Shown one piece after another: positions 8,613 through 17,224 of a stretch of 64,000 nt of DNA. The stretch covers positions 496,001 through 560,000 of the forward strand of contig NZ_JBHUML010000005.1 of the NCBI RefSeq assembly GCF_042684865.1, written 5' to 3'. Under the pieces are notes generated by a model. It was not told the origin of the DNA, did not search any database, and saw nothing but the letters and a program-made list of their open reading frames with translations. Every line of letters begins with the position of its first letter. The stretch's first letter is position 1. Position numbers and translations under genes: made by a program. This stretch comes from Salibacterium lacus (lineage in GTDB: Bacteria > Bacillota > Bacilli > Bacillales > Marinococcaceae).

Positions 8613-9911
8613 TTAGTCTTCCAGTCCGGTCCGTTTGAAGACCGTATCGATTTCACGAAGGTGATGGTTGTAGTCAAAACAGCCGTCAAGTTCTTCCGGC
8701 GTAAGTGTTTCGGTGATGCGTGGTTCCTGTTCGATCACCGCGCGGAATGATATGCCTTTTTCCCAGGATTCCATCGCTTTAGGCTGTACAAGGTCGTACG
8801 CTTCTTCGCGCGCCATCCCCTTGCTGATCAGGGTTAAAAGCACCTGCTGCGAGTAAATCAGGCCGAAGGTGCGGTCCATGTTCGCCTTCATGTTTTCCGG
8901 AAAGACGGTAAGTTTCTCGATAATGCCGGAAAAACGGTTGAGCATATAGTTAAGCGCCGTCGTCGCGTCCGGCAGAATAATCCGTTCCGCGGAAGAATGG
9001 GAAATATCGCGTTCATGCCAAAGCGGCACGTTCTCATATGCTGTCATCATATGACCGCGGATGACGCGGGCCAGGCCTGTCATGTTTTCTGAACCGATCG
9101 GATTACGTTTGTGCGGCATGGCCGACGAACCTTTCTGTCCTTTGGCGAAAAATTCCTCCACTTCCCGCGTCTCGCTTTTCTGAAGACCGCGCACTTCCAC
9201 CGCCATTTTTTCGATGGAGGAGGCAACGAGCGCCAGCGTGCTCATGTAATGGGCGTGGCGGTCTCGCTGCAGGGTCTGGGTGGAAACCGGCGCCGGTTCA
9301 AGGCCGAGCTTTTCGCAGACCGATTTCTCAATAAACGGTGGAATGTTCGCAAACGTTCCGACGGCACCGGAGAGTTTACCGACCCGGACCGTTTCAGCCG
9401 CCTGCTTGAACCGCTCGATATTGCGTTTCATTTCTTCGTACCAGAGCGCCAGCTTCATCCCAAACGTGGTCGGTTCTGCATGAACACCGTGGGTACGGCC
9501 CATCATTACCGTATACTTGTGCTCCACTGCCTTTTTTTTCAACACAGCGAGAAAATTCTCAAGGTCCCTGAGCAGAATATCGTTCGCCTGCACGAGAAGA
9601 TAAGACAACGCCGTATCCACCACATCGGTGGACGTCAGTCCGTAATGGACCCATTTCTTCTCTTCTCCAAGCGTTTCCGACACCGCCCGCGTGAAAGCAA
9701 CGACGTCGTGGCGTGTTTCGGCCTCAATCTCCTGAATCCGCTCCACGTCAAATCCTGCATTCCCGCGGATTTTGGCGGCGTCTTCTTTGGGAATATCCCC
9801 GTAGTCCGCCCAGGCTTCACAGGCGGAAATTTCTACTTCAAGCCAGGCATTAAACCGATTTTCCTCCGTCCAGACCGCACCCATTTCCGGGCGGGTATAC
9901 CGTTCAATCAT
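8613..9911 (-). CDS. purB: Adenylosuccinate lyase
   Basis: Cleaves fumarate from SAICAR (IMP pathway) and from adenylosuccinate (AMP branch). The 432-aa protein belongs to the fumarase/aspartase superfamily. The signature loop SSAMPHKRNPIGSEN lies near residue 260 and carries the catalytic serine, and TSTDVVDTALS near residue 92 and GRTHGVHAEPTTFG near residue 138 are also conserved. It lies between purK (24-base gap) and purC. Confidence 0.98.
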   Translation of the reverse strand: MIERYTRPEMGAVWTEENRFNAWLEVEISACEAWADYGDIPKEDAAKIRGNAGFDVERIQEIEAETRHDVVAFTRAVSETLGEEKKWVHYGLTSTDVVDTALSYLLVQANDILLRDLENFLAVLKKKAVEHKYTVMMGRTHGVHAEPTTFGMKLALWYEEMKRNIERFKQAAETVRVGKLSGAVGTFANIPPFIEKSVCEKLGLEPAPVSTQTLQRDRHAHYMSTLALVASSIEKMAVEVRGLQKSETREVEEFFAKGQKGSSAMPHKRNPIGSENMTGLARVIRGHMMTAYENVPLWHERDISHSSAERIILPDATTALNYMLNRFSGIIEKLTVFPENMKANMDRTFGLIYSQQVLLTLISKGMAREEAYDLVQPKAMESWEKGISFRAVIEQEPRITETLTPEELDGCFDYNHHLREIDTVFKRTGLED

Positions 9912-9935
9912 TCGATTTCCTCCACTCTCTATCGT

Positions 9936-11063
9936 TTATTCGGGCCATACTCGGCTTGTTTTTTCCAGCGCATCGTCCTGCCCGCTGCCAAGAACGGTCC
10001 AGTGTCCCATTTTCCGGCCGGTCTTTGCTTCTGGCTTGCCGTAAAAATGAACGTGGCCGCCTCCTGCAAACGAAGCGAAATGATCCTGCACATAAGGCAC
10101 ATGCTCTCCGAGAATATTCGTCATCACGACGGGTTTCAACAGCTGTGTCGAGCCAAGGGGCAGACCGCAGACAGCGCGCACATGCTGTTCAAACTGTGAC
10201 GTTTCGCAGGCTTCTATCGTATAGTGGCCGGAATTGTGCGGACGCGGCGCCACCTCATTGACATACACCGTGTCTTCATCGAGCACAAACATTTCCACCG
10301 CAAGCGTTCCGACGAGATCAAACGCTTCAGCCAGCTCATACGCCATGTCCACGGCTTTCTTTTCTGTCTGCTCCGCTATATCCGCCGGTACAATCGTCTG
10401 GTGTAAAATATTGTTTCGGTGTCTGTTTTCCCCGGCCGGAAACGTTGTTGTTTCGCCGTTTGTGCTGCGCGTCACGATAACCGATATTTCTTTTTCAAAC
10501 GGGATCCAGGCTTCCAGCACAAGATCTGTCGTCTGGGCACCGAGTTCATCAAAAGCATCCTGAATGTTCGTGTCCTCCCGGATGACAACCTGTCCTTTTC
10601 CGTCGTATCCGCCTTCACACGTTTTCAAAACAGCCGGACAGCCGATGTCCTGCATTGCTTCTTCCAGAGCAGCAGCACTTGATACAAGACGGTACGGGGA
10701 CACATCGACGCCAGCGCTTTGAATGGCCTGTTTCTCACGTCCTCTATGTTTCGTTGTATGCAGCAGACTGCTGCCCTGCGGCAGATACATTGATTGTTCG
10801 AGAAACGAAGCCGTATCCGCGTCAATATTTTCGAATTCATATGTGAGCACATCACAGTGATTGGCGAGTTCCCGGGCGGCCGTGCGATCATCGTACGCCG
10901 CTTCCACGGATACATCAGCAATTTGTGCCGTCGGGGCATCCGGTTTCGGTTCGAGCACAGCGATCCGGTACCCCATCGCGCGCGCTGACAGTCCCATCAT
11001 CCGGCCAAGCTGTCCGCCCCCGAGAATTCCTATTGTCTGTCCGGGTAAAATGGAAGGTTTCAT
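9936..11063 (-). CDS. purK: N5-carboxyaminoimidazole ribonucleotide synthase
   Basis: ATP-grasp enzyme that carboxylates AIR with bicarbonate to N5-CAIR. The 375-aa sequence starts with TIGILGGGQLGRMM. ATP-grasp elements follow in the middle (CPAVLKTCEGGYDGKGQVVI) and in VNEVAPRPHNSGHYTIEAC near residue 265, which binds metal and nucleotide. The ATG overlaps the purE stop by four bases, so PurE and PurK are likely co-translated, as is usual. Confidence 0.98.
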   Translation of the reverse strand: MKPSILPGQTIGILGGGQLGRMMGLSARAMGYRIAVLEPKPDAPTAQIADVSVEAAYDDRTAARELANHCDVLTYEFENIDADTASFLEQSMYLPQGSSLLHTTKHRGREKQAIQSAGVDVSPYRLVSSAAALEEAMQDIGCPAVLKTCEGGYDGKGQVVIREDTNIQDAFDELGAQTTDLVLEAWIPFEKEISVIVTRSTNGETTTFPAGENRHRNNILHQTIVPADIAEQTEKKAVDMAYELAEAFDLVGTLAVEMFVLDEDTVYVNEVAPRPHNSGHYTIEACETSQFEQHVRAVCGLPLGSTQLLKPVVMTNILGEHVPYVQDHFASFAGGGHVHFYGKPEAKTGRKMGHWTVLGSGQDDALEKTSRVWPE

Positions 11064-11545
11064 GATAAATCCCCCGTTTCCATTACTTTCTGCCGCATGG
11101 CTTCACTTCGCTGTTCCAGCCGCTCGGCAATGGTTTCATCAAATGCGCCGAGAAAGCGGGCGGCAAGAAGTCCTGCATTGACGGCGCCCGACCGGCCGAT
11201 CGCCGTGGTTGCCACCGGTACGCCCCCGGGCATCTGTGCAATCGACAGAAGAGAGTCCATGCCGTTAAGGGCATTGGATTTTACAGGAACACCAATAACC
11301 GGAAGTGTTGTCTTCGAAGCGGCCATGCCGGGCAGGTGGGCCGCTCCGCCTGCTCCTGCGATAATCGTCTTCAAGCCTCTTTCTTTTGCCGAGGCGGCGT
11401 ACTCAAACATGTAATCCGGTGTGCGGTGCGCCGAAACGACCTGCTTTTCGTATGGTATCTCCAGCTCTTCCAGTACATCGACTGCATGTTTCATTGTTTC
11501 CCAGTCTGATGTACTTCCCATGATGACGCCTACTTGTGCCTCCAT
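11060..11545 (-). CDS. purE: N5-CAIR mutase (phosphoribosylaminoimidazole carboxylase, catalytic subunit)
   Basis: Rearranges N5-CAIR to CAIR. The 161-aa product starts MEAQVGVIMGSTSDWETM and contains the active-site SAHRTPD segment and the GGAAHLPGMAAS loop. I chose the ATG at 11545 because upstream in-frame codons (to 11671) run through the intrinsic terminator of the leader, and because an AAGGAAGGAG ribosome site sits 12 bases before this ATG. It is the first gene of the pur operon, directly behind a guanine riboswitch. Confidence 0.97.
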   Translation of the reverse strand: MEAQVGVIMGSTSDWETMKHAVDVLEELEIPYEKQVVSAHRTPDYMFEYAASAKERGLKTIIAGAGGAAHLPGMAASKTTLPVIGVPVKSNALNGMDSLLSIAQMPGGVPVATTAIGRSGAVNAGLLAARFLGAFDETIAERLEQRSEAMRQKVMETGDLS

Positions 11546-11571
11546 ATCAGGATCGACTCCTTCCTTGAACA

Positions 11572-11634
11572 GTAAAATACCCCGGCGCCTGGGCCAGTTT
11601 CTTCCAAGAGAAAGTGGTCCGGGTGCCGGGGTTG
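11572..11634 (-). terminator. Attenuator terminator of the purE riboswitch
   Basis: A long GC-rich hairpin, CCCCGGC...GCCGGGG, spans 11580-11631 and is followed on the minus strand by TATTTTA. It lies between the guanine aptamer and the purE ribosome site, where the premature terminator of a Bacillus purine riboswitch is expected. Guanine binding would stabilise the aptamer and allow this hairpin to form. Confidence 0.85.
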
Positions 11635-11704
11635 TCCCTGCCGGCAAAACAGTGGACGCAGCTGATTCCAAAGCGGTCCTTGTGCCGGCTCCCTGCCGTT
11701 CTTT

Positions 11705-11776
11705 CTCTCATAGTCCGGCCATTTACGGTCGCCGGGTAGAAACGTATCAGGCCGTATTCCCGATGATATATGAGAG
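11705..11776 (-). ncRNA. Guanine riboswitch aptamer, purE operon leader
   Basis: The minus strand shows a full purine aptamer. The P1 strands CTCTCATA and TATGAGAG close the structure. P2 has the ATACGG-type loop, J2/3 is GTTTCTACC, and P3 has a CCGTAAA-type loop able to kiss L2. The specificity position in GGACTATGAG is C, predicting guanine or hypoxanthine rather than adenine. It sits between the promoter and the attenuator terminator of purE. Confidence 0.96.
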
Positions 11777-11804
11777 TATTGATTTATCGTTTTATTCCTT
11801 TTTC

Positions 11805-11834
11805 AGCTTAACAGTATGTGATGAAATCTGTCAA
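11805..11834 (-). promoter_or_regulatory. Sigma-A promoter of the pur operon
   Basis: TTGACA (11829-11834) and TAAGCT (11805-11810) are separated by 18 bases on the minus strand. Transcription would start near 11798, just before the aptamer. The -35 is perfect and the -10 is weak, which fits a regulated promoter. Confidence 0.7.
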
Positions 11835-11835
11835 T

Positions 11836-11881
11836 TAAAAATCGAACGTTTCAACTTTATGAAAATGAAATGTTCGGTTAT
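11836..11881 (-). promoter_or_regulatory. PurR PurBox pair upstream of purE
   Basis: Two inverted half-sites, CGAACGTTT at 11843-11851 and its partner CGAACATTT (reverse strand, 11868-11876), are separated by 16 bases and embedded in A/T. This matches the B. subtilis PurBox arrangement (CCGAACAWT, 16-17 base spacing). The pair ends just upstream of the -35 and overlaps the stop codon of the NETI gene. Binding by PurR is inferred; purR is not in the window. Confidence 0.8.
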
Positions 11882-12069
11882 TGCGGACGTGCCTCAAATA
11901 TTATCTTCTGTTTCACCGGTATGTTCTCTATTTTACCGTTTTGCTTCACTTCCTGGAATACCGGTTCCTCCCTGCGTCCGACCGGTGCAAACCCTTCTTT
12001 CTGGATGCGCTCCAGGCATTCTTCAATCGTTTCTCCATCCTGCACTTCGAACCGTTTCTTTTTTGCCAT
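11878..12069 (-). CDS. yebG: NETI motif-containing small protein (YebG-like)
   Basis: A 63-aa basic protein starting MAKKKRFEVQDGETIEECLERI. The DGETIEECLERIQKEGFAP segment matches the NETI family of Bacillales. Its function is not known. The start at 12069 is preceded by AAAGGAG with 8-base spacing; a longer in-frame reading to 12333 would run across the divergent patatin gene and is rejected. In B. subtilis yebG lies directly upstream of purE, so the position supports orthology. Its 3' end overlaps the PurBox pair. Confidence 0.88.
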   Translation of the reverse strand: MAKKKRFEVQDGETIEECLERIQKEGFAPVGRREEPVFQEVKQNGKIENIPVKQKIIFEARPQ

Positions 12070-12240
12070 ATCTGTTCTCCTTTCAAGAGCGGTAGTTCTG
12101 TTCTTGTCTGCTTTCATTATTCTATAATACCTGTTTCCTTCATAGAAATGGAAGGAACAGCAGGCACAGTGCTTGTGTAAATTTTCCTGCTTTGCTAGGA
12201 TTTCATTAGAGGATGAGGGAAGGAAAAGGAGTCTTTGCAT

Positions 12241-13107
12241 ATGAACGATATTGGTCTTGTACTTGAAGGCGGAGGAATGCGCGGCGTTTATACGGCGGGG
12301 GTTCTTGAGTATTTTCTCGACCAGGACATACACTTTCCCTACGTTTCCGGCGTTTCATCCGGTGCTTCGGTTGCGTGCTCTTACCTTGCCAGGCAGAAAG
12401 GACGCAACAAGAAACTCCAGATCGGGATGGCCGGAGACCCGCGTTTTCTAAGTATTCGAAACCTATGGAGGGAAAAAAGTCTGTTCGGCATGAATTTTTT
12501 ATACGACGAAGTGCCGAAAAGTCTCGTCCCATTGGATGTGGATCAGATTAACAACAGCAGTCAGACGTTTGTCATCGGGACAACCGATATCAAAACAGGA
12601 AATCCTCATTATATTTATCACCAGCGTGATGAAGACATACTGACTGCCGTCCGGGCCTCAAGCAGCCTGCCGATGCTGGCCCCGGTTGTGAACTATAAAG
12701 GGTGGCAGCTTCTCGACGGCGGCGTGGCCGATCCGGTTCCTGTTGAACAGGCAATCGCCGACGGCTGCGAACAAAACATCATCGTTCTCACCCGCCCCAA
12801 AGGCTACCGCAAAGAGCCGTTTAAACTGAGTCGTCTCGCCCGCCGCTTTTACAAAAACTATCCCGGCTTCGTCCAGGCCCTGATCAATCGACCCGCTGTT
12901 TATAACAAGACGATGGACCAGCTCGAGGATTTGGAAGAGCGCGGCAGGGTGAAAGTGCTCCGGCCCGACGCTTCCCTGAACGCCCACCGAACCGAAAAAG
13001 ATCCGTCCAGGCTGGAAAAAATGTATAACGCCGGCTACCAGGATGCTGCCGATCTTCATCATGATTTTCCCGAGTGGCTCAACCACCCGTACTCATCGGC
13101 TACATAA
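12241..13107 (+). CDS. Patatin-like phospholipase family protein
   Basis: A 288-aa cytosolic patatin-fold lipid acyl hydrolase. Visible motifs are the oxyanion glycine loop EGGGMRG near residue 10, the nucleophile elbow GVSSGAS (Ser near residue 39) and the catalytic Asp in LDGGVADPVP near residue 160. Together these make the Ser-Asp dyad. The ATG at 12241 has AAAAGGAG ten bases upstream; an in-frame TTG six bases earlier is too close to that site. The gene is divergent from yebG. The lipid substrate cannot be read from sequence. Confidence 0.92.
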   Translation: MNDIGLVLEGGGMRGVYTAGVLEYFLDQDIHFPYVSGVSSGASVACSYLARQKGRNKKLQIGMAGDPRFLSIRNLWREKSLFGMNFLYDEVPKSLVPLDVDQINNSSQTFVIGTTDIKTGNPHYIYHQRDEDILTAVRASSSLPMLAPVVNYKGWQLLDGGVADPVPVEQAIADGCEQNIIVLTRPKGYRKEPFKLSRLARRFYKNYPGFVQALINRPAVYNKTMDQLEDLEERGRVKVLRPDASLNAHRTEKDPSRLEKMYNAGYQDAADLHHDFPEWLNHPYSSAT

Positions 13108-13446
13108 GATACGTAAACCACCCATGCCTTCAAAGCATCCCTTTTTCAGCTCCGGAACTGAAAAAGGGATGGACAGCGTGCGATTTGGAGAACTACGGGG
13201 TGTCCCAAAAATAAAATTAGTGCCCGCGGAACACCATGCCGCGGACACTACCGTGCCGATATCTGGAATTAGTGACTGCAAGCTGATGCCGGCCGGTATG
13301 AAAGATATAATCCGCACACTAAGTGTCCACGCCTAAACATGCACCAAAAAGTACAATCTTACAGGAAAACAACATATCCAGCGCTCCGCCGGCGATTATC
13401 CGCAAAAGATCTTCCCTCCACACTACTATCCAGCGTTTTTCTCTTT
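13108..13446. other. Non-coding gap after the patatin gene
   Basis: No convincing gene. A 14-bp perfect hairpin (13136-13171, stem CATCCCTTTTTCAG) could end transcription, though it lacks a T-run. From 13199 the text GGGGTGTCCCAAAA resembles the outer end of an insertion sequence. The stretch GCCGGCCGGTAT (from about 13291) recurs near 28328. This may be decayed mobile DNA. Confidence 0.4.
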
Positions 13447-14730
13447 TTAATTGCCGACTATTTTAAGCGTTTCAAACAGCAGTGCGGTGCCGTCCAGGCA
13501 GTCTTTGAGTTCCGTGAACTCTTCCGGACTGTGACTCCTTCCCTCTACACTTGGCACAAAAATCATACCGGATGGAATATACCTCCCAAGTATCATCGCA
13601 TCATGCCCGGCGCCGCTCGGTAAATATTGATACGGCAGCTCCAACGTCTTCGCGGCTGTTTCCATTTGGTGCTGCAGCCACTGCGGAACCGGAACCGGAG
13701 GGATACGAACCTGAAGAAGCGTTTCCGATTCCACGTTTCTTTTTTCGGCGATATCAAGCACCACCTGTTCGATGCGTCGGATCATCTCATCCCTCGTGTC
13801 TTCTTCTATATCCCGGATATCCACGATCAAATCCGCCCGTCCGGCAATGACATTCGATCCATTCGGAGAAAGAGTCAGTTTGCCGACCGTGGCAACAGCC
13901 GTACTGCTGATTTCGGCCGGAACAGCTTCCACCGCGGTCATTATTTCTGCGGCTGCAGCTGCGGCATCCCGTCTCATATCCATCGGTGTATTACCCGCGT
14001 GATCTGTTTCTCCCTTTAACGTAATTTCCAACCAGGAAGGTCCTGCTATCCCGTTGACGATACCGACACTGCTGTCCGCCTGTTCAAGCTGCTTCCCCTG
14101 TTCCACGTGCACTTCAAGAAAGGCTTCAATCGCCTCGGGAGGAAGAAAGCACTGGTTCAGTTTGTTGGGCGTGTATCCTGCACGCTTCATCGCTTCAGCT
14201 GCCGTTGTATCGTAATCATCTTTCATCTGAAACAAGTCTTCTTTCGTCACTTCCCCCATCGCGATACGGCTTCCAAGCAGTCCGCCGCCAAAACGGGCGC
14301 CTTCCTCATCGATAAAGACTACCACTTCCACCGGATGAGTCAGTCTCCCTTCCTGTTCGATCACCGCCTCCACGGCCATCAGAGAGCTGATACAGCCAAG
14401 TGCCCCGTCAAAAGCACCACCTTCGGGCACCGTATCCAGATGGGAACCGGTCAAAACCGCCGGCAGGTCCGGGTTCGTACCTTCAAGCCTTCCGTATAGA
14501 TTTCCAACTCCATCCTCCCGTACGATCAATCCGGCCTGTTCCATCCAGGACCGGAACAACGCTTTCGCCTCAGCGTCTTCATCTGTGTACACAAACCTGG
14601 TCACCCCATCGTTTGTCGTTTTCCCTATTTCCGCCATATCCGACAGCCGCTGTGCAAGAATACCAGGATCCAGGGAAGGATAATCCCGGCACACCGGCTC
14701 CGTTTCAAGCAGTCGTTTTTTTACATTCAT
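13447..14730 (-). CDS. Zn-dependent M20-family hydrolase (N-carbamoyl-amino-acid / allantoate amidohydrolase type)
   Basis: A 427-aa member of the HyuC/AllC/UraC group, which hydrolyses carbamoyl or ureido amides and releases ammonia. The fold begins near residue 95 with LTGSHLDTVPEGGAFDGALG (metal-binding His and Asp). EEGARFGGGLLGS (metal-binding Glu) lies near 145, EVHVEQGKQLE near 205, and a C-terminal PSGAGHDAM near 375. These are all expected dinuclear-zinc ligands. The ATG at 14730 has GGGGG at six bases; an ATG at 14742 has its purine tract too close. Substrate cannot be fixed by motif alone. No hydantoinase or allantoinase neighbour is present. Confidence 0.87.
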   Translation of the reverse strand: MNVKKRLLETEPVCRDYPSLDPGILAQRLSDMAEIGKTTNDGVTRFVYTDEDAEAKALFRSWMEQAGLIVREDGVGNLYGRLEGTNPDLPAVLTGSHLDTVPEGGAFDGALGCISSLMAVEAVIEQEGRLTHPVEVVVFIDEEGARFGGGLLGSRIAMGEVTKEDLFQMKDDYDTTAAEAMKRAGYTPNKLNQCFLPPEAIEAFLEVHVEQGKQLEQADSSVGIVNGIAGPSWLEITLKGETDHAGNTPMDMRRDAAAAAAEIMTAVEAVPAEISSTAVATVGKLTLSPNGSNVIAGRADLIVDIRDIEEDTRDEMIRRIEQVVLDIAEKRNVESETLLQVRIPPVPVPQWLQHQMETAAKTLELPYQYLPSGAGHDAMILGRYIPSGMIFVPSVEGRSHSPEEFTELKDCLDGTALLFETLKIVGN

Positions 14731-14768
14731 TTTTTCCCCCATTCTCCCGTGTCCGTTCTGCTTTGCCT

Positions 14769-14799
14769 ATAGTGTAGGAAACAACAGACCCGGGTTCAA
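14769..14799 (-). promoter_or_regulatory. Likely promoter of the M20 hydrolase gene
   Basis: TTGAAC (14794-14799) and TACACT (14771-14776) have exact 17-base spacing on the minus strand, about 40 bases upstream of the start codon. Confidence 0.55.
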
Positions 14800-15174
14800 C
14801 CCTGCACGCTCTGCTGATCCGCAAAACTTAGAACCGTGACAGGTATACTATGATCATGTTCCCGACAATGTTTCCGATTGCCAGAAGACCATTTTGTACA
14901 GATTCCCTGTTGTTTTTTCTCTTTCCAGAACAGTCGTTTCCTTTCAGCATACACCATTTCCTGTCCATTACGACATGTTATACAGGAATTTTTATTGAAA
15001 AAGAGAGAAGTACCTCTGACAGCGGGATGCCAGTTAAAATGTACATGTCCTTCAGGAGCGGAGGTTGGTTACGTTTTTTCCGCTGCGGAGTAGAAAAACG
15101 AACGTATGAACCATATCAGGTGACGTTTTCTTCATATCCACGGGACAAAAAGGAAGGGCAGCACCGCTCCTGCC
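14800..15174. other. Gene-free stretch with part of a dispersed AAACGT-type repeat
   Basis: I see no gene with a ribosome site here. The segment around 15090-15135 carries ACGAACGTATGAACC and GTGACGTTTT, which resemble the repeat family found near 17250, 28500, 53200 and 54400. Confidence 0.35.
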
Positions 15175-15222
15175 CAATTAAAAACCGCTCCCCTTCTACG
15201 TCAAAAGAGAGAGCGGTTCTGT
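15175..15222 (-). terminator. Intrinsic terminator of the acuI-like gene
   Basis: On the minus strand, AACCGCTC and GAGCGGTT (15183-15218) form a stem followed by TTTTTAATT. It lies just past the oxidoreductase stop. Confidence 0.8.
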
Positions 15223-15227
15223 GCCTG

Positions 15228-16223
15228 TCAGGCAAAGGTTACGACTTTTCTTCCCTGCACCCTGCCGGCGAGAATCTGATCAAGTACAGCAGGAAGCTCA
15301 TGCAGCGAAACATGATCTGCTATCTGCTTCAGTTCCTCTCCGACTTTCAGATCGGAAGCGAGCCGCTCCCAGACGTCCAGCCGGCGCGGCATCGGACAGT
15401 TGACCGAATCGATTCCGGCAAGTGTCACACCCCGCAGTATAAAAGGAAAGACGGTGGTCGGCACCTTTGTTCCCGCGGTAAGTCCACTCACAGCAACGGC
15501 GCCGTCATACGCCAGTGTACTCAAGACGTAGGAAAGCGTCTCGCCGCCGACCGGATCGACGGCGCCGGCCCAGCGCTGTTTGTCGATGGGGCGGATGCTT
15601 TCGGGCTGCACGTCGTCCCGGCTTAGAATTTCTGAAGCTCCCAGGCTTTTCAGAAAGTCATGCTCCGAAGATTTACCGGTGCTCGCCGCCACGCGGTATC
15701 CAAGATTGGAGAGCATTGTGACAGCCATACTGCCGACACCGCCTGTCGCACCGGTGACAAGAACCGTTCCGTCTTCAGGCTTCACGCCTTCTTCCTGAAG
15801 CCGCATCACCGACAAACCCGCTGTAAATCCAGCTGTCCCGTAAATCATAGCTTCTTCAAGCGTCATCTGTTCCGGAAGCGGTACGACCCAGTCCACCGGA
15901 ACGCGGGCGTATTCCGCGAATCCTCCGTAATGAGAGACACCGAGCTCGTAACTTGTGACAATAACCGGATCGCCTTTGGAAAACCGGTCGTCACGGGATT
16001 CTTCCACCACTCCTGATAAATCAATCCCGGGTACCATCGGATAATCACTTACAATATTTCCATCGGTCATTGCAGCCATGCCGTCTTTAAAGTTCACGCT
16101 GGAATAACGAACCTTCACGAGCACTTCACCTTCAGGGAGGTCATCAAACGATAACGTTTGTATATCTCGCGTCACCGTGTTGTCTTCTGCTTTATCCACG
16201 ATCAATGCTTCAAATTGACTCAT
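15228..16223 (-). CDS. Acryloyl-CoA reductase-like zinc-free MDR oxidoreductase (YhdH/YhfP family)
   Basis: A 331-aa NADPH-dependent medium-chain reductase. The N-terminal GroES-like domain has VRYSSVNFKDGMAAMTDG and YPMVPGIDLSGVVEES. The Rossmann fold carries VLVTGATGGVGSMAVTML near residue 150. Zinc-binding cysteines are absent, as expected for the YhdH/AcuI group, which reduces acryloyl-CoA or similar enoyl substrates. RBS AAAGGAGG. It is a single-gene unit closed by its own terminator. Substrate is not certain; AcuI activity is inferred from family membership. Confidence 0.88.
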   Translation of the reverse strand: MSQFEALIVDKAEDNTVTRDIQTLSFDDLPEGEVLVKVRYSSVNFKDGMAAMTDGNIVSDYPMVPGIDLSGVVEESRDDRFSKGDPVIVTSYELGVSHYGGFAEYARVPVDWVVPLPEQMTLEEAMIYGTAGFTAGLSVMRLQEEGVKPEDGTVLVTGATGGVGSMAVTMLSNLGYRVAASTGKSSEHDFLKSLGASEILSRDDVQPESIRPIDKQRWAGAVDPVGGETLSYVLSTLAYDGAVAVSGLTAGTKVPTTVFPFILRGVTLAGIDSVNCPMPRRLDVWERLASDLKVGEELKQIADHVSLHELPAVLDQILAGRVQGRKVVTFA

Positions 16224-16351
16224 TGTAACCGTCCTCCTTTTTTATCATTCTTTTTTATTTTCCCATGTGCAGCCGGATTCAATCTAATGATTTGCCTTAC
16301 CGGGAAGTGGCTATACTAGGAACAGACCACGGATAAAGGAGAACGACCCTT

Positions 16352-17224
16352 ATGACTTACTGGCTGCGCGGCCTGCGGCTCACGAATTTTATCCTGATCG
16401 CAATCGGCGCCTTTATTTTCGCATTCGGCATCATTCACTTCAATCTCCAGAACGGTCTGGCCCACGGCGGTTTCACAGGCCTCAGTCTGATTCTTTATTA
16501 CCTTCTTTCCATCCCGCCGTCGATATCCAACATCGTCCTGAATGTGCCGCTCTTTATCATAGGCGGAAAGCTGCTTGGACGCAAAGTCTTTATTTACAGC
16601 CTGTACGGCACCTTGATGATGTCGCTTGCTTTGTCATTTTTTGAAAACATCTGGCACGCCGAGGTCTTTCTGAAAAATGACATGATTCTTGTTTCCCTGT
16701 TTGCCGGCGTTTTTGCCGGAACCGGCCTCGGTATTATTTTCCGTTCCGGCGGCACCACCGGCGGCGCTGACATTATCGCCCGGTTGTGTGAAAAGTATCT
16801 CGGCACCGGAATTGGATCGACGATGTTTTTCTTCGATGCCTTTGTCATTACATTCTCTCTCGTTCACCTTACGCTGCCGGAGGCTATGTACACCCTGGTA
16901 GCGGTATTCATCGCGACACGGGTGATTGATTTCATCATTGAAGGGGCTAACGCCGCCAAGTCCGCCATGATTATCTCCAATCACACCGATGCCGTTTCAG
17001 AAGCGATCACACACCGGATGCGCCGCGGCTCCACCGTACTGACCGGCAGGGGAAGTTACACGAAAAATGAGCGGAATGTATTGTACTGTGTCGTTAACCG
17101 AAACCAGCTTATTCATCTGAAATCCATCATTTCCGAAGTGGATCCCTATGCCTTTGTGTCTGTGCATGACGTGAAAGAAGTAGCCGGCGAAGGGTTTTCG
17201 TATGAACCGGAAAAGCGGACATAA
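16352..17224 (+). CDS. YitT family membrane protein (DUF161/DUF2179)
   Basis: A 290-aa protein with about five to six hydrophobic segments in the first 200 residues and a cytosolic C-terminal domain of about 80 residues (RGSTVLTGRGSYTKNERNVLYCVVNR). That domain is the DUF2179 region of YitT-type proteins. The GLAHGGFTGLSLILYY and GIIFRSGGTTGGADIIA segments are typical repeats of the family. RBS AAAGGAG precedes the ATG. Function is not established for this family. It is divergent from the oxidoreductase upstream. Confidence 0.9.
   Translation: MTYWLRGLRLTNFILIAIGAFIFAFGIIHFNLQNGLAHGGFTGLSLILYYLLSIPPSISNIVLNVPLFIIGGKLLGRKVFIYSLYGTLMMSLALSFFENIWHAEVFLKNDMILVSLFAGVFAGTGLGIIFRSGGTTGGADIIARLCEKYLGTGIGSTMFFFDAFVITFSLVHLTLPEAMYTLVAVFIATRVIDFIIEGANAAKSAMIISNHTDAVSEAITHRMRRGSTVLTGRGSYTKNERNVLYCVVNRNQLIHLKSIISEVDPYAFVSVHDVKEVAGEGFSYEPEKRT

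Noticed and set aside
11546..11671. A longer purE with 42 extra N-terminal residues
   Set aside because: The extra codons lie in the riboswitch expression platform and terminator; the ATG at 11545 fits PurE length and has a ribosome site.
14850..15626. A 258-codon plus-strand frame between the hydrolase and oxidoreductase genes
   Set aside because: Its second half is antisense to the oxidoreductase, it crosses a terminator and has no recognisable domain or ribosome site.
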